From the NCBI RefSeq assembly GCF_000427785.1, contig NZ_ATYR01000011.1:124291-188290 (forward strand): 64,000 nucleotides of DNA, in the 5' to 3' direction. The notes beneath the pieces were generated by a model. It was not told the origin of the DNA and made no database searches. It saw only the letters and a list, made by a program, of their open reading frames with translations. Position numbers and translations under genes: made by a program. The stretch is from Massilia alkalitolerans DSM 17462. Its GTDB lineage: Bacteria > Pseudomonadota > Gammaproteobacteria > Burkholderiales > Burkholderiaceae_D. Positions 1-11,361 of this stretch are shown here, piece after piece; within the stretch, counting starts at the first letter, position 1, and every line of letters begins with the position of its first letter.

Positions 1-1744
1 TGTCGGCCGGGGCAAAGGCGACGTACAGCGCGTTGTCGCGGTGGCGCTCGTCGATCGCGTTGGCGTTGTACTTGCCGCCCTTGAGGCCGATCACCTGCGC
101 GGTGCCGGTCTTGCCGGCCGAGACGTAGCCGGCGTTGGCGAACACGCGGCGGCCGGTGCCGTTGGAATCCTGGGTCACGCCCACCATGGTTTGCTTGATG
201 AAGTCGATGTTTTCCTGCTTGAGCGGGATGCGCCGGGTTTCCTTCGGCACGGTCTGGGTCCGCTGCTTGGTGGCGCCGTCCTCGATCAGCTTGACCAGGT
301 GCGGCTTCATCACGATGCCGTTGTTGGCCAGGGTCGAGACCGCGTGCGCCAGCTGGATCATGGTGTAGTTGTTGTAGCCCTGTCCGATCGAGATCGAGAT
401 GGTGTCGCCGCCCTGCCACCTGCCGGCGGCGCGGCTCTTGAAGCGGTTCGCCTTCCACTCCTTGGACGGCCGCACGCCCATCTTCTCGTGTTCGAGGTCG
501 ATGCCGGTCAGTTCGCCGAAGCCGAACTGCTTCATGAAGTTCGAGATGTTATCGATGCCCATCTCGTTGCCGAGCTGATAGTAGTAGGTGTCGCAGGATT
601 CCACCACCGACTTGTACATGTCGACCACGCCGTGGCCGCCCGGCTTGTCGTCGCGGAAGCGGTGCCCGCCCAGCACATAGAAGCCGGCGTCGCGGATCGC
701 GTCGGACGGCTTGCGGAAGCCCAGTTCGAGCGCGGCCAGCGACATGAAGGGCTTGAAGGTCGATCCCGGCGGGTAGGCGCCCGACAGCGGGCGATTCATC
801 AGCGGGCGGTCGAGCGAGGTGTTCAACTCGTTCCAGCTCTGGGTATCGATGCCGTCCACGAACAGGTTTGGGTCGTAGCCCGGGCGCGACACATAGGCCA
901 GCACGTCGCCGGTGGCGGGCTCGATCGCCACCAGCGCGCCGCGCTGCTCGCCGAAGGCTTCCTCGACCACCTTCTGCAGCTCGATGTCGATCGACAGGAT
1001 CAGGTTGCTGCCCGGCGTCGGCGGCGTGCGCGACAGCGTGCGGACGGCACGCCCGCCGGCGGTGCGCTCGACCTGCTCGTAGCCGGTGATGCCGTGCAGG
1101 TGGCTTTCGTACTTCTTCTCCACGCCTTCCTTGCCGATATGCTCGGTACCGTTGTAGTTGGCATCCAGGCCGTCTTCCTCGAGCTGGGCCTGCTCCTTCT
1201 GGTTGATGCGGCCGATGTAGCCGATCACGTGCGAGGCGGTCTCGCCCAGCGGATACTGGCGGAACAGGCGCGCCTGCACCTCCACGCCCGGGAAGCGGAA
1301 GCGCTGCGCGGTAAAGCGCGCCACTTCGTCGTCGGTCAGGCGGGTGCGCAGCGGCACGCTGGCGAAGCTGCGCGACTCTTCCAGCAGGCGCTTGAAGCGG
1401 CGGCGGTCGCGCGCGTCGATCTCGACCAGCTTGGACAGCTCGTCGATGGTCGATTCCAGGTTGGCCTGCAGCTTGGACGGCGTGATCTCGAGCGTATAGG
1501 CCGAGTAGTTGCGCGCCAGGACCACGCCGTTGCGGTCGACGATCAGGCCGCGGTTGGGCACGATGGGCACCAGCGCGATGCGGTTGCCCTCGGCCTGCGC
1601 GGCGAACTGGTCATGGCGCAGCACCTGCAGCCAGACGAAGCGCGCCACCAGCAGGCCGAAGCAGATGAAGACGAGCACCACCAGCGCCGTGAGGCGCATG
1701 CGGAACAGGTGGATCTCGCGGTCGTTGTCCTTGAATTCGGTCAC
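1..1744 (-). CDS. mrdA: Penicillin-binding protein 2 (peptidoglycan transpeptidase), 3' end cut by window
   Basis: Cross-links peptidoglycan during lateral-wall elongation, as the transpeptidase partner of RodA and the MreBCD complex at the inner membrane. The translation begins VTEFKDNDREIHLF from a GTG at 1744, followed by one N-terminal membrane anchor (LTALVVLVFICFGLLVARF). The dimerisation region comes next, then the transpeptidase domain with the active-site box PPGSTFK (about nt 745-760) and the KTGT box (about nt 95-115). About 581 residues are visible; the family is usually 600-650, so only the last few dozen residues fall outside the window. It is the last visible gene of mreB-mreC-mreD-mrdA and starts 26 bp after mreD. 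An internal ATG near 1700 is a less likely start because it would remove the cytoplasmic leader. Confidence 0.93.
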   Translation of the reverse strand, partial: MTEFKDNDREIHLFRMRLTALVVLVFICFGLLVARFVWLQVLRHDQFAAQAEGNRIALVPIVPNRGLIVDRNGVVLARNYSAYTLEITPSKLQANLESTIDELSKLVEIDARDRRRFKRLLEESRSFASVPLRTRLTDDEVARFTAQRFRFPGVEVQARLFRQYPLGETASHVIGYIGRINQKEQAQLEEDGLDANYNGTEHIGKEGVEKKYESHLHGITGYEQVERTAGGRAVRTLSRTPPTPGSNLILSIDIELQKVVEEAFGEQRGALVAIEPATGDVLAYVSRPGYDPNLFVDGIDTQSWNELNTSLDRPLMNRPLSGAYPPGSTFKPFMSLAALELGFRKPSDAIRDAGFYVLGGHRFRDDKPGGHGVVDMYKSVVESCDTYYYQLGNEMGIDNISNFMKQFGFGELTGIDLEHEKMGVRPSKEWKANRFKSRAAGRWQGGDTISISIGQGYNNYTMIQLAHAVSTLANNGIVMKPHLVKLIEDGATKQRTQTVPKETRRIPLKQENIDFIKQTMVGVTQDSNGTGRRVFANAGYVSAGKTGTAQVIGLKGGKYNANAIDERHRDNALYVAFAPAD

Positions 1745-1769
1745 AGCGCAGAAAACTCGGTTCGGTCGA

Positions 1770-2288
1770 TCAGATAGGACGGGTATGGTCGCGGTCGACC
1801 GCGCGGCGCTGCGGCGCCAGCAGCAGCCAGGTAATCACCGGCCACAGGGCGACGGCGACGATGCTCTCGGCGAAGTACAGCACGCCGGGAAAACGGCCCG
1901 AGGCGGTGAAGTGGACGAAGAACTGCACCGCCTGCGCCAGCAGCAGCAGCGGCAGCACGTGCATGGCCTGGGTCGTCAGGCGGAACCACAGCACGCGGCG
2001 GTGGATCATGATGGCGAGGTAGGACAGCAGGGTATAGGCAAGCGCATTCTCGCCCAGCAGGCTGGCATCGTGCACGTCCATCAGGAGGCCCATGACGAAG
2101 GCGACCCCGATGCCCACCTTGCGCGGCTGGTGGATGCCCCAGAACACCAGCACCAGCGCGACGAAGTCGGGCGCCCCGACCCAGCGGCCCATCGGCAGCA
2201 GGTTGAGCATGAAGGCGCACACCAGGCTGAAGGTGATGAACAGCGGGCTGACGGGCAGCAGGATGTAATGCGGACGGTTACCGGGCAT
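1770..2288 (-). CDS. mreD: Rod shape-determining protein MreD
   Basis: Integral membrane component of the elongasome that links MreC/MreB to the wall-synthesis enzymes. The 172-residue product is strongly hydrophobic, with about five predicted membrane spans (for example PLFITFSLVCAFMLNLL near residue 15 and a span near residue 40). Length matches the family (160-190). Its ATG overlaps the mreC stop in a TAATG arrangement, so the two are translationally coupled. The C-terminus (RRAVDRDHTRPI) is short and charged. Identification rests on hydrophobic profile, length and position between mreC and mrdA. Confidence 0.93.
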   Translation of the reverse strand: MPGNRPHYILLPVSPLFITFSLVCAFMLNLLPMGRWVGAPDFVALVLVFWGIHQPRKVGIGVAFVMGLLMDVHDASLLGENALAYTLLSYLAIMIHRRVLWFRLTTQAMHVLPLLLLAQAVQFFVHFTASGRFPGVLYFAESIVAVALWPVITWLLLAPQRRAVDRDHTRPI

Positions 2289-3403
2289 TATTGGCCCTCC
2301 CTGTTGGCCGGGCGGACGGCGGTGGCCGGGTTGACGGCGGTGGATTGGACCGCCGGAGTACGTGCCGGCGCCGGTGCGGTGGCCGCGGGCGCGGCGCCGG
2401 CCTGCTGGGCAGGAACGCCGGCGGGCGGCCGGGCGGGCTGCGCGGGCACACCCTGCGGCGGCAGCGGCGCGGGCGTCAGCGGCGGCGCCGGGATCGGCGC
2501 CATGTCCGGCAGCTTGCGGCGCGCGGTGGTGGCGGCCGGCTTCGCGTCGGGCGCGGGCTTGGGCGGCAGGTTCGACTGCGACATGATGACCAGCAGCTGG
2601 CGGTTGCGGTCGATGCCGCCCAGCGGCTGGCCGACCACGCGCCCGAAGGTGCCGCCGGCCACGCTTTCGACCTGCACTACCTTGGCCACCGCCAGGCCGG
2701 CCGGATACATGCCGTCCAGGCCCGAGGTCACCAGCACGTCGCCCACCTGGATGTCGGCATTGGCCACCACGAAGCGCAGGTCGAGCAGGCCGGACTGCCC
2801 GCGGCCATAGGCGATGCTGCGCAGGCCGCTGCGCAGCACCTGCACGGGAATCGCCTGGTCGCGGTCGGTCAGGAGCGTGACCTCGGAAGTGAACGGGAAC
2901 ACGCGCGTGACCTGGCCGACCACGCCCGCGTGGTCGATCACCGGCAGGCCGGGCACGACGTCGTGGCGCGAGCCGCGGTCGATCACGATGCGGCGCGTCG
3001 ACGGGTCGCGCGCGTCGTACAGGATCTCGGTCATCTGGGCCTGGACCGGCAGGTGCTGTTTCGCATCCATCAGGCGGCGCAGCTGCGCGTTCTCGGCCAT
3101 CTGGAGCTGGGCCTGCTGCAACAGGCGCGACTGCGCCAGCTGCTGGGTCTTGAGCTCGTTCACTTCCTTCTGGAGCGAGGAAATCGACGAAAAGTAGCCG
3201 GCCATGTTGCCGAGCGCCTCGCGCGGCATCAGGGCGGCCATCTGCAGGGGATAGAGGACGGTGGCGGCCACCTGCCGCACCGAGGCCAGGGTCTGGTAGC
3301 GGGCGTCGACGACCAGCAGCACGACCGAAATCAGGGCGAAGACGATCGCCTTGACCCTTGCCGGGGCACCCTGTTTGAAAAGCGGCGGAGGACTGTATTC
3401 CAT
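2288..3403 (-). CDS. mreC: Rod shape-determining protein MreC
   Basis: Periplasmic scaffold of the elongasome that binds and activates PBP2. The 371-residue protein has a cytoplasmic N-terminus, one membrane span (about residues 18-36) and a coiled coil (about 75-125, SLQKEVNELKTQQLAQSR). The beta-rich MreC core follows (about 130-275, including DRGSRHDVVPGLPV and VLVTSGLDGMYPAGL). The last 90 or so residues are a low-complexity Pro/Ala tail; such tails are common in Burkholderiales MreC and absent from E. coli. It lies between mreB and mreD, separated from mreB by 122 bp. Confidence 0.95.
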   Translation of the reverse strand: MEYSPPPLFKQGAPARVKAIVFALISVVLLVVDARYQTLASVRQVAATVLYPLQMAALMPREALGNMAGYFSSISSLQKEVNELKTQQLAQSRLLQQAQLQMAENAQLRRLMDAKQHLPVQAQMTEILYDARDPSTRRIVIDRGSRHDVVPGLPVIDHAGVVGQVTRVFPFTSEVTLLTDRDQAIPVQVLRSGLRSIAYGRGQSGLLDLRFVVANADIQVGDVLVTSGLDGMYPAGLAVAKVVQVESVAGGTFGRVVGQPLGGIDRNRQLLVIMSQSNLPPKPAPDAKPAATTARRKLPDMAPIPAPPLTPAPLPPQGVPAQPARPPAGVPAQQAGAAPAATAPAPARTPAVQSTAVNPATAVRPANREGQ

Positions 3404-3525
3404 GTCCTGGTTGGCGTCCTGTCTAGACCGGGCGGCATGCCAACGTCAAGGCGGGCAGAGGCGCACGATGCTTCCGTACGCCCTGCCCGCCGAAACGCCT
3501 CTGGCGCCGCCCCTGTCCCGTATTC

Positions 3526-4881
<1,356 letters not shown>

Positions 4882-5181
4882 ATGTCCCTGACACTTTCAG
4901 ACGTAAAACGCATCGCCAACCTGGCCCAGCTCGAAATGGACGAAGCCCACGCCGAAACCGCGCTGGCCGAGCTGAACGGCATTTTCGCCCTGGCCGAGCA
5001 GATGCAGGCGGTGGACACGACCGGTGTTGCGCCATTGTCGCAGCCCTTAGCAAGCATCATGGCGCTGCCGCTGCGCCTGCGCGACGACGTGGTCACCGAG
5101 GAGAACCGCCGCGAGGACTACCAGGCGCCGGCGCCGAAGGCGCAGGACGGCCTGTACCTGGTGCCGAAGGTCATCGAGTAA
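4882..5181 (+). CDS. gatC: Asp/Glu-tRNA amidotransferase subunit C
   Basis: Small subunit of the GatCAB amidotransferase, which converts Glu-tRNA(Gln) and Asp-tRNA(Asn) to the correctly charged forms; GatC stabilises the A-B interface. The 99-residue product begins [19 protein letters not shown] and ends with the conserved [11 protein letters not shown] tail. The ATG at 4882 is chosen because family homology begins there; the frame stays open upstream but has no family similarity. First gene of gatC-gatA-gatB, 42 bp before gatA. Confidence 0.96.
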   Translation: MSLTLSDVKRIANLAQLEMDEAHAETALAELNGIFALAEQMQAVDTTGVAPLSQPLASIMALPLRLRDDVVTEENRREDYQAPAPKAQDGLYLVPKVIE

Positions 5182-5223
5182 TTCGGCAAACTCGCACGCA
5201 ACCGCTTTTCACAAGACACGCAC

Positions 5224-6699
5224 ATGCACAACAAGACCATCAAAGAGCTGTCCGCGCTCCTGCAATCGAAGCAGGTTTCGAGCGTCGAACTGACCACGCA
5301 CTACCTCGACCGCATCGAAGCGAGCAGCCACAACGCCTTCCTGCACCTGGACCGCGAACGCACCCTGGCGCAGGCCGCCAGCGCCGACGCCCGCATCGCC
5401 GATGGTTCGGCCGGCCCGCTGACCGGCGTGCCGATCGCGCACAAGGACATCTTCGTCACCCGTGGCTGGCGCACCACAGCCGGCTCGAAGATGCTTGCCA
5501 ATTATGAAAGCCCCTTCGACGCCACCGTGGTCGAGCGCTTCGGGCGCGCCGGCATGGTCACCCTGGGCAAGGTCAACCTCGACGAATTCGCGATGGGCTC
5601 GGCCAACGAGAACTCGGCTTTCGGCGCCGTGAAGAATCCCTGGGATCCGCTGGCGGTGCCGGGCGGCTCCTCGGGCGGTTCGGCCGCCGCGATCGCCGCG
5701 CGCCTGGCGCCGGCCGCCACCGCCACCGACACCGGCGGCTCGATCCGCCAGCCGGCCGCATTCTGCGGCGTCACCGGCATCAAGCCGACCTACGGCCGCG
5801 TGTCGCGCTTCGGCATGATCGCCTTCGCTTCCTCGCTGGACCAGGGCGGCCCGATCGCCCAGACCGCCGAGGACTGCGCCCTGCTGCTGAACAAGATGAT
5901 CGGCTTCGACGAGCGCGATTCGACCAGCCTGACGGTCGAACAGGGCAACGTGGCGGAAGACTACACCCGCAACCTGAACAAGCCGCTGACCGGCCTGCGC
6001 ATCGGCGTGCCGAAGGAATACTTCGGCGAAGGCCTGGCGCAGGACGTGGAAGCTGCGGTACGTGGTGCACTGGACGAATTCGTCAAGCTGGGCGCCACCC
6101 TGGTGGAGATCTCGCTGCCGAAGACCGCGCTGTCGATCCCGACCTACTACATCATCGCCCCGGCGGAAGCCTCGTCGAACCTGTCGCGCTTCGACGGCGT
6201 GCGCTACGGCCACCGCGCCGCGGAGTACAAGGATCTGCAAGACATGTACCGCAAAACCCGCGCCGAAGGCTTCGGCCGCGAGGTCCAGCGCCGCATCATG
6301 GTCGGCACCTACGTGCTGTGCCACGGCTACTACGACGCCTACTACGTGCAGGCGCAGAAGATCCGCCGCCTGATCGCGGACGACTTCCAGGCCGCGTTCG
6401 CCGACAAGTGCGACGTGATCATGGGCCCGGTGGCGCCGACGGTGGCCTGGGATCTCGGTTCGAAGGCGAACGACCCGGTGGCGAACTACCTGGCCGACAT
6501 CTATACCCTGTCGACCAGCCTGGCGGGCCTGCCGGGCATGTCGATCCCGGTCGGTTTCGGCCAGGGCGAGAAGAACGCCAAGCGCCCGGTCGGCCTGCAA
6601 ATCATCGGCAACTACTTTGCCGAAGCGAAGCTGCTGAACATCGCGCACCAGTACCAGCAAGTGACCGACTGGCATACCCGCGCGCCGGAAGGCGTCTGA
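5224..6699 (+). CDS. gatA: Asp/Glu-tRNA amidotransferase subunit A
   Basis: Glutaminase subunit of GatCAB; it releases ammonia from glutamine and channels it to GatB. It has the amidase-signature fold: catalytic lysine in the [10 protein letters not shown] segment (about residue 77), and the Gly/Ser-rich segment [13 protein letters not shown] followed by [15 protein letters not shown], which carries the cis-Ser and nucleophilic Ser. The 491-residue length is normal for the family. It lies 42 bp after gatC and 33 bp before gatB. Confidence 0.98.
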   Translation: MHNKTIKELSALLQSKQVSSVELTTHYLDRIEASSHNAFLHLDRERTLAQAASADARIADGSAGPLTGVPIAHKDIFVTRGWRTTAGSKMLANYESPFDATVVERFGRAGMVTLGKVNLDEFAMGSANENSAFGAVKNPWDPLAVPGGSSGGSAAAIAARLAPAATATDTGGSIRQPAAFCGVTGIKPTYGRVSRFGMIAFASSLDQGGPIAQTAEDCALLLNKMIGFDERDSTSLTVEQGNVAEDYTRNLNKPLTGLRIGVPKEYFGEGLAQDVEAAVRGALDEFVKLGATLVEISLPKTALSIPTYYIIAPAEASSNLSRFDGVRYGHRAAEYKDLQDMYRKTRAEGFGREVQRRIMVGTYVLCHGYYDAYYVQAQKIRRLIADDFQAAFADKCDVIMGPVAPTVAWDLGSKANDPVANYLADIYTLSTSLAGLPGMSIPVGFGQGEKNAKRPVGLQIIGNYFAEAKLLNIAHQYQQVTDWHTRAPEGV

Positions 6700-6732
6700 T
6701 CCCGGACCGATAGAACAAAGAGAGAACACACT

Positions 6733-8193
6733 ATGCAATGGGAAGTCGTCATCGGTCTTGAGAACCACGTGCAGCTCACGACCAATTCGAAAATCTTCAG
6801 CGGCAGCTCGATCCGCTTCGGCGCCGAGCCGAACACCCAGGCCAGCCCGGTCGACCTGGCGCTGCCGGGCGTGCTGCCGGTCCTGAACCGCGGCGCCGTC
6901 GAGCGCGCGATCCGCTTCGGCCTGGCCGTGGGCGCGAAGATCGCGCCGCAATCGGTCTTCGCCCGCAAGAACTACTTCTACCCTGACCTGCCGAAGGGCT
7001 ACCAGATCAGCCAGTTCGAAGACCCGGTGGTCCAGGGCGGCACCATCAGCTTCGCCTACGAGAAGGACGGCAAGCTGGAGACGAAAACCGTCAACCTGAC
7101 CCGCGCCCACCTGGAAGAGGATGCCGGCAAATCGCTGCACGAGGACTATGCCGGCATGAGCGGCATCGACCTGAACCGCGCCGGCACGCCGCTGCTCGAG
7201 ATCGTGTCCGAGCCGGAGATGCGCAGCGCGAATGAGGCCGTGGCCTATGCCAAGGCCCTGCACTCGCTGGTCGTGTGGCTGGGCGTCTGCGACGGCAACA
7301 TGCAGGAAGGCTCCTTCCGCTGCGACGTCAACGTCTCGGTGCGCCCGGTCGGCCAGAAGGAATTCGGCACCCGCTGCGAGATCAAGAACCTGAACTCCTT
7401 CCGCTTCATGGAAGAAGCGATCCACTACGAAGTGCGGCGCCAGATCGAGCTGATCGAAGATGGCGGCAAGGTGATCCAGGCCACCCGCCTGTGGGACCCG
7501 GACAAGAAGGAAACCCGCTCCATGCGCACCAAGGAAGACGCGCAGGACTACCGCTACTTCCCGGACCCGGACCTGCCGCCCCTGGTCATCGGCCAGGACT
7601 GGATCGAGCGCGTGAAGGCCGACATGCCGGAACTGCCGGGCGCCCTGCGCGCGCGCTTCACCGGCGAATACGGCCTGCCGGAATACGACAGCCTGGTGCT
7701 GACCTCTTCGAAAGCGATGGCGACCTACTATGAGGCCGTGGTGGCCGCCGCCGGCAAGGAAAACGCGAAAGCCGCCGCCAACTGGATGATGGGCGACGTT
7801 TCGTCGACCCTGAACCGCGAAGGCGTCGAGCTGGACGACTCGCCGGTATCCGCCGCCCAGCTGGCCCTGCTACTCAAGCGCATCGCCGACGGCACCATCT
7901 CGAACAAGGCCGGCAAGGAAGTGTTCGCCGCCATGTGGGAAGCCAAGTCCAGTGACGAGAACCTGGCCGACACCGTGATCGAGCAGAAGGGCCTGAAGCA
8001 GATCTCGGATACGGGCGCGCTGGAGGCGATCGTCGACGAAGTGCTGGCAGCTAATGCCAAGTCGGTCGAGCAGTACCGCGCCGGCAAGGAAGCCGCCATC
8101 AACGCCCTGATCGGCCAGACCATGAAGGCCTCGAAGGGCAAGGCCAACCCGGCCCAGGTGACCGAGCTGCTGAAGAAGAAGCTGGCCGGCTGA
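6733..8193 (+). CDS. gatB: Asp/Glu-tRNA amidotransferase subunit B
   Basis: tRNA-binding, kinase-like subunit of GatCAB that phosphorylates the misacylated residue and amidates it with ammonia from GatA. Family motifs are clear: [13 protein letters not shown] at the start, [33 protein letters not shown], and the C-terminal GatB/YqeY helical domain ending [17 protein letters not shown]. It is 486 residues long, normal for the family. Preceded by the ribosome-binding sequence AAAGAGAG and followed after about 20 bp by a strong terminator. Confidence 0.98.
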   Translation: MQWEVVIGLENHVQLTTNSKIFSGSSIRFGAEPNTQASPVDLALPGVLPVLNRGAVERAIRFGLAVGAKIAPQSVFARKNYFYPDLPKGYQISQFEDPVVQGGTISFAYEKDGKLETKTVNLTRAHLEEDAGKSLHEDYAGMSGIDLNRAGTPLLEIVSEPEMRSANEAVAYAKALHSLVVWLGVCDGNMQEGSFRCDVNVSVRPVGQKEFGTRCEIKNLNSFRFMEEAIHYEVRRQIELIEDGGKVIQATRLWDPDKKETRSMRTKEDAQDYRYFPDPDLPPLVIGQDWIERVKADMPELPGALRARFTGEYGLPEYDSLVLTSSKAMATYYEAVVAAAGKENAKAAANWMMGDVSSTLNREGVELDDSPVSAAQLALLLKRIADGTISNKAGKEVFAAMWEAKSSDENLADTVIEQKGLKQISDTGALEAIVDEVLAANAKSVEQYRAGKEAAINALIGQTMKASKGKANPAQVTELLKKKLAG

Positions 8194-8214
8194 GTAGCGC
8201 CCGATGCCAATACG

Positions 8215-8238
8215 AACCGGGGCGTGCCCCGGTTTTTT
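8215..8238 (+). terminator. Rho-independent terminator of gatCAB
   Basis: A GC-rich hairpin (ACCGGGGC, short loop, GCCCCGGT) is followed directly by a run of six T. It begins 21 bp after the gatB stop codon. Confidence 0.9.
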
Positions 8239-8293
8239 CATGGCCCTTACCTGGTGCCACTATAATCGGATGCTCTCTTCCTGAAAGCCATCG

Positions 8294-9028
8294 ATGCGCC
8301 ACACTGCTGTTCTCCTCGTGCTGTCCGTTCTGGGCGCAAGCGTGCATGCCGCGGATGAAACGACCCAGGTCTATCTCGACAATGGCGAATTGAATTACGT
8401 CGGCTATCTGGACGAGGACGCGAACAGGCGCCTGTTCGCGCTATACGAGGGCCTGGCGGACAAGCCGACCGTGCTGTCGATCCGCAGCAAGGGCGGCGAG
8501 GTGAACACAGGCATGGCGCTCGGACGCTGGGTGCGCGACCGCCAGCTCGACATCAAGGTGATGGAGTTCTGCCTGTCTTCCTGCGCGAACTATGTATTCC
8601 CCGCGGCGCACCGCAAGACGGTCAGCAATTTTGCAATGATCGGCTACCACGGCGGGCCGAGCAGCGGAAAGGTCGGATTCAGCGCAAGCCTTCAGAAAAT
8701 GCTTGATGCAATGCAGCCTGCCGGGCGCAAGGCCTTCATGGACGATCTGTACAAAGGCATCAATGCCGATGGGGAAAGGGAGCGCGCCTACCTGCGCTCG
8801 CTCGGCGTGCGCGAAGACCTGTCCACGCTGGGCCAACAGGCGCGCCACCAGCAGCGCTACGATGCCGATCCCGACATCCTTGGCTGGACCTACTCGCTCG
8901 AGGGCTTCGCGCGGCTCGGCGTGCACGGCATCACAGTGATCAATCCGCCGTGGAAACCGGGCAGCACCATGCGCAAGGCCTCGTTCGTGACGATCGAACC
9001 CGAAGCCGCTCCCGTTCAGACCCCGTAG
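8294..9028 (+). CDS. Exported ClpP/crotonase-fold protein of unknown role
   Basis: The 244-residue product has a signal peptide (MRHTAVLLVLSVLGASVHA, cleavage near residue 20). The mature part matches periplasmic ClpP/crotonase-like proteins: LSIRSKGGEVNTGMALGRWV resembles the strand-turn and oxyanion region, FCLSSCANYVFPAA carries the candidate nucleophilic Ser, and IGYHGGP supplies a possible His. The reaction and substrate are not known from sequence. It is monocistronic, behind a TATAAT-like -10 at 8261-8266. Its last 13 bases overlap the 3' end of the convergent pyrE. A serine peptidase activity is an inference from fold motifs only. Confidence 0.72.
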   Translation: MRHTAVLLVLSVLGASVHAADETTQVYLDNGELNYVGYLDEDANRRLFALYEGLADKPTVLSIRSKGGEVNTGMALGRWVRDRQLDIKVMEFCLSSCANYVFPAAHRKTVSNFAMIGYHGGPSSGKVGFSASLQKMLDAMQPAGRKAFMDDLYKGINADGERERAYLRSLGVREDLSTLGQQARHQQRYDADPDILGWTYSLEGFARLGVHGITVINPPWKPGSTMRKASFVTIEPEAAPVQTP

Positions 9029-9675
9029 CGCGTGCGATAGGCTGCAACCGCTTCCTTGTGCGCACCCAGCCCGGCGCCGCCCGCGTTCGAGAGATAGGTG
9101 AACAGGTCGTCCAGGTTGGCGATCGAGATCACCGGGATGCCGAATTCCTTCGACACCTGCTGCACCGCCGAATGCTCGGACAGCGCGCCGTCCTTGCCGG
9201 AACGCTCCATGCGATCCAGCGCGATCAGCACCGCGGCCGGCTCGGCGCCGGCGGCGCGGATCATGTCGACCGATTCGCGCACCGAGGTGCCCGCCGAGAT
9301 CACGTCGTCGATGATCACGACCTTCCCCGCCAGCTTGGCGCCGACGATGGTGCCGCCCTCGCCGTGGTCCTTGGCTTCCTTGCGGTTGTAGGCGAAGGAG
9401 GTGTTGCGGCCCTTGGCGGCCAGCGCCACCGCGGTCGCGCTGGCCAGGGTGATGCCCTTGTAGGCCGGGCCGAACAACATGTCGAACTGCACGCCCGAGT
9501 CGAGCAGGGTCTGGGCGTAGAACTGGGCCAGCTGGCCCAGCGTCGCGCCGTCATGGAACAGGCCGGCGTTGAAGAAGTACGGCGACTGGCGCCCGGCCTT
9601 GGTGGTGAATTCACCGAAGCGCAATACCTCGGCCTTCACCGAAAACGAAATAAACTCCTGGCGCAGATCGCTCAC
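9016..9675 (-). CDS. pyrE: Orotate phosphoribosyltransferase
   Basis: Fifth step of de novo UMP synthesis: orotate plus PRPP gives orotidine 5'-phosphate. The 219-residue protein carries the PRPP-binding signature VVIIDDVISAGTS and the preceding FAYNRKEAKDHGEGG loop with the catalytic Lys and Asp. Start chosen at the GTG at 9675 (VSDLRQEFISF), which has AGGAG six bases upstream and gives the expected length (E. coli PyrE has 213 residues). Its 3' end overlaps the convergent gene by 13 bp. Confidence 0.96.
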   Translation of the reverse strand: MSDLRQEFISFSVKAEVLRFGEFTTKAGRQSPYFFNAGLFHDGATLGQLAQFYAQTLLDSGVQFDMLFGPAYKGITLASATAVALAAKGRNTSFAYNRKEAKDHGEGGTIVGAKLAGKVVIIDDVISAGTSVRESVDMIRAAGAEPAAVLIALDRMERSGKDGALSEHSAVQQVSKEFGIPVISIANLDDLFTYLSNAGGAGLGAHKEAVAAYRTRYGV

Positions 9676-9745
9676 GTGCTTCTCCTGTTGGTTCGAAAAT
9701 GCGTATTGTAAACCGCCCGCCTGAGGCGACGCCGGTTTGATCGGC

Positions 9746-11149
9746 TCACTCCGCCCCCGGCTGGCAGGGCCCCACCGGCCTGGCAGCCGCAGGTGCCGGC
9801 GGCGCCAGCGTCTTGCCCGCAGCTTGCATGCGTACATGCCCAGTCACGTCGACGACCACGGCCATCACTCCGTGGCGCTCGCCGCTGGCCCTGCACAAGG
9901 CCTCCAGGTCGATGTTGAAAAAACGCTCGCCCAGCATGCCGCCCGCGTCCGGCAGCACCAGGCCCAGCGCTTTTTCACCCCAGGGCCGCCCGGTCTCGAA
10001 CACGTGCTCGAGCGCTGCTTCGACCACGCCATAGCGCAGCTGCGGCAACGCCTCGACCAGGCGCTTGCCGACCAGATCGCGTTGGCCGAACAGCTCGCAG
10101 AAGCGCCGGTTCGCGTGGCGAAAGCGCAGCTCGGGCGCCATGAAAATGGCCACGCCGACGGGAGTGTCGGGCAGATGCCGGTTGCGCCGCGCCGCCGTGG
10201 CGGGTCGCTCGGTGTGTACGGTGTCGTCGCGCGTCATACAAGCGCTGTAGCGCAGCTTGCCGTCCTTGAAACAGCTGCTCGAGCGCATCCGCACATGAAG
10301 AATCCTGCCGTCCTTGCAGCGTAGCCGTGCCGACTGGTCGAGCAGGACGCCGCCAGACAGCAAGGTGTCGAGAATCAGGTCGACCATCTCGACGTCGACA
10401 TGAAAGTTGGCAATGTGGCGGCCAACATATTCTTCCCAGCGGTAGCCGAGCATCTGCAATTCCGCGCGGTTGGCCCACAGGATGGTGCCGTCGGGCGCTA
10501 CGCGGTGCAGGCCCTCGGCGGCTTCGCCCGGTTCGCCTTCCTGCCGGGGCGCGAGCGCCTCGCTCCCGGATGCAATCTTTTGTTGTTCACGGCGCGCCTG
10601 TTCAAGCGAGCGTCCCTTGAGATCCAGATCGGCGCCATGCACCGTCGTACCGCAGGCGCGGCCATGGCAGGCGCAGATATCCTCGAAGACCTGAGCCTGG
10701 ACTGCGTCCGGGAACAAGCGCCAGGGGTAGGCACAGAAGAGGCCCAGGCGGTAGTCGGCAAACAACAGATCCGACAGCTGCTCAAGCCGCACTGCAGCCT
10801 GGTAACGGCCCTGAGCGCACAGCAATGCTGCCATCTCGACGAAACCGTGTGCCGGACCGGCGCCGCATGCAATCTCGGCCAGCAGCGGCGCGAACACGGC
10901 GCGAAAGCGCGACTCGTCCGGCCAGCCATCGACCAGCAAACGCGCAAGAGTCTCCTCGGCGTCGAGAAAGAGGACCCTGTCGGCGCCCGCGCCGGCAAGC
11001 AGGTCCTGGATACCGGTGCGATGAGCTGGCGTAGCGATCACGATGCCGGTTCCGTCCATGGCCATGGCAGTAGCGACGAAATCCGCGGCCTCGGTCAGCA
11101 AAGCGTCGTCGTCGGCATAGAAGCGGACAATGTGCATATCGGTTTGCAT
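9746..11149 (-). CDS. MEDS-domain sensor protein with two PAS domains
   Basis: The N-terminal part (about residues 1-175) resembles MEDS (MEthanogen/methylotroph, DcmR Sensory) domains: HIVRFYADDDALLTEAADFV and later HGFVEMAALLCAQGRYQAAVRLEQL with LFCAYP. Two PAS modules follow, at about 205-300 (RVAPDGTILWANRAELQMLGY) and 325-440 (FMAPELRFRHANRRFCELFG). No histidine kinase, GGDEF, EAL or DNA-binding domain follows; the 467-residue chain ends with a short Ala/Pro tail. It may sense a ligand or redox state and act through a partner protein; the partner is not identifiable here. Reads toward pyrE, 70 bp upstream of it. Confidence 0.75.
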   Translation of the reverse strand: MQTDMHIVRFYADDDALLTEAADFVATAMAMDGTGIVIATPAHRTGIQDLLAGAGADRVLFLDAEETLARLLVDGWPDESRFRAVFAPLLAEIACGAGPAHGFVEMAALLCAQGRYQAAVRLEQLSDLLFADYRLGLFCAYPWRLFPDAVQAQVFEDICACHGRACGTTVHGADLDLKGRSLEQARREQQKIASGSEALAPRQEGEPGEAAEGLHRVAPDGTILWANRAELQMLGYRWEEYVGRHIANFHVDVEMVDLILDTLLSGGVLLDQSARLRCKDGRILHVRMRSSSCFKDGKLRYSACMTRDDTVHTERPATAARRNRHLPDTPVGVAIFMAPELRFRHANRRFCELFGQRDLVGKRLVEALPQLRYGVVEAALEHVFETGRPWGEKALGLVLPDAGGMLGERFFNIDLEALCRASGERHGVMAVVVDVTGHVRMQAAGKTLAPPAPAAARPVGPCQPGAE

Positions 11150-11361
11150 GAAGCCTCATCCAGGTGCGGGGCGAGTCGGGGCGCCCCCATTCTTGCGGCC
11201 CGGAACTCGCCAATCAATCAGGCGATGAATTTAACATGCTGCACTGCAATATTTCCGTGCAGAATTTCGACGAGCATCAAGTTCCGGGTGGATACAAAAC
11301 ACGCTACACTGTCGGATGCTTCTGGCCGCAGGGCGGCTGTCTTTTTTATCCAACACGATCC

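Noticed and set aside
41..1777. Long open frame opposite mrdA (578 codons, plus strand)
   Set aside because: It is the high-GC antisense shadow of a clearly recognisable PBP2; its translation is low-complexity Val/Ala/Arg/His with no family motif.
5209..7425. 738-codon minus-strand frame opposite gatA/gatB
   Set aside because: Antisense of two certain genes; composition typical of GC-rich shadow frames.
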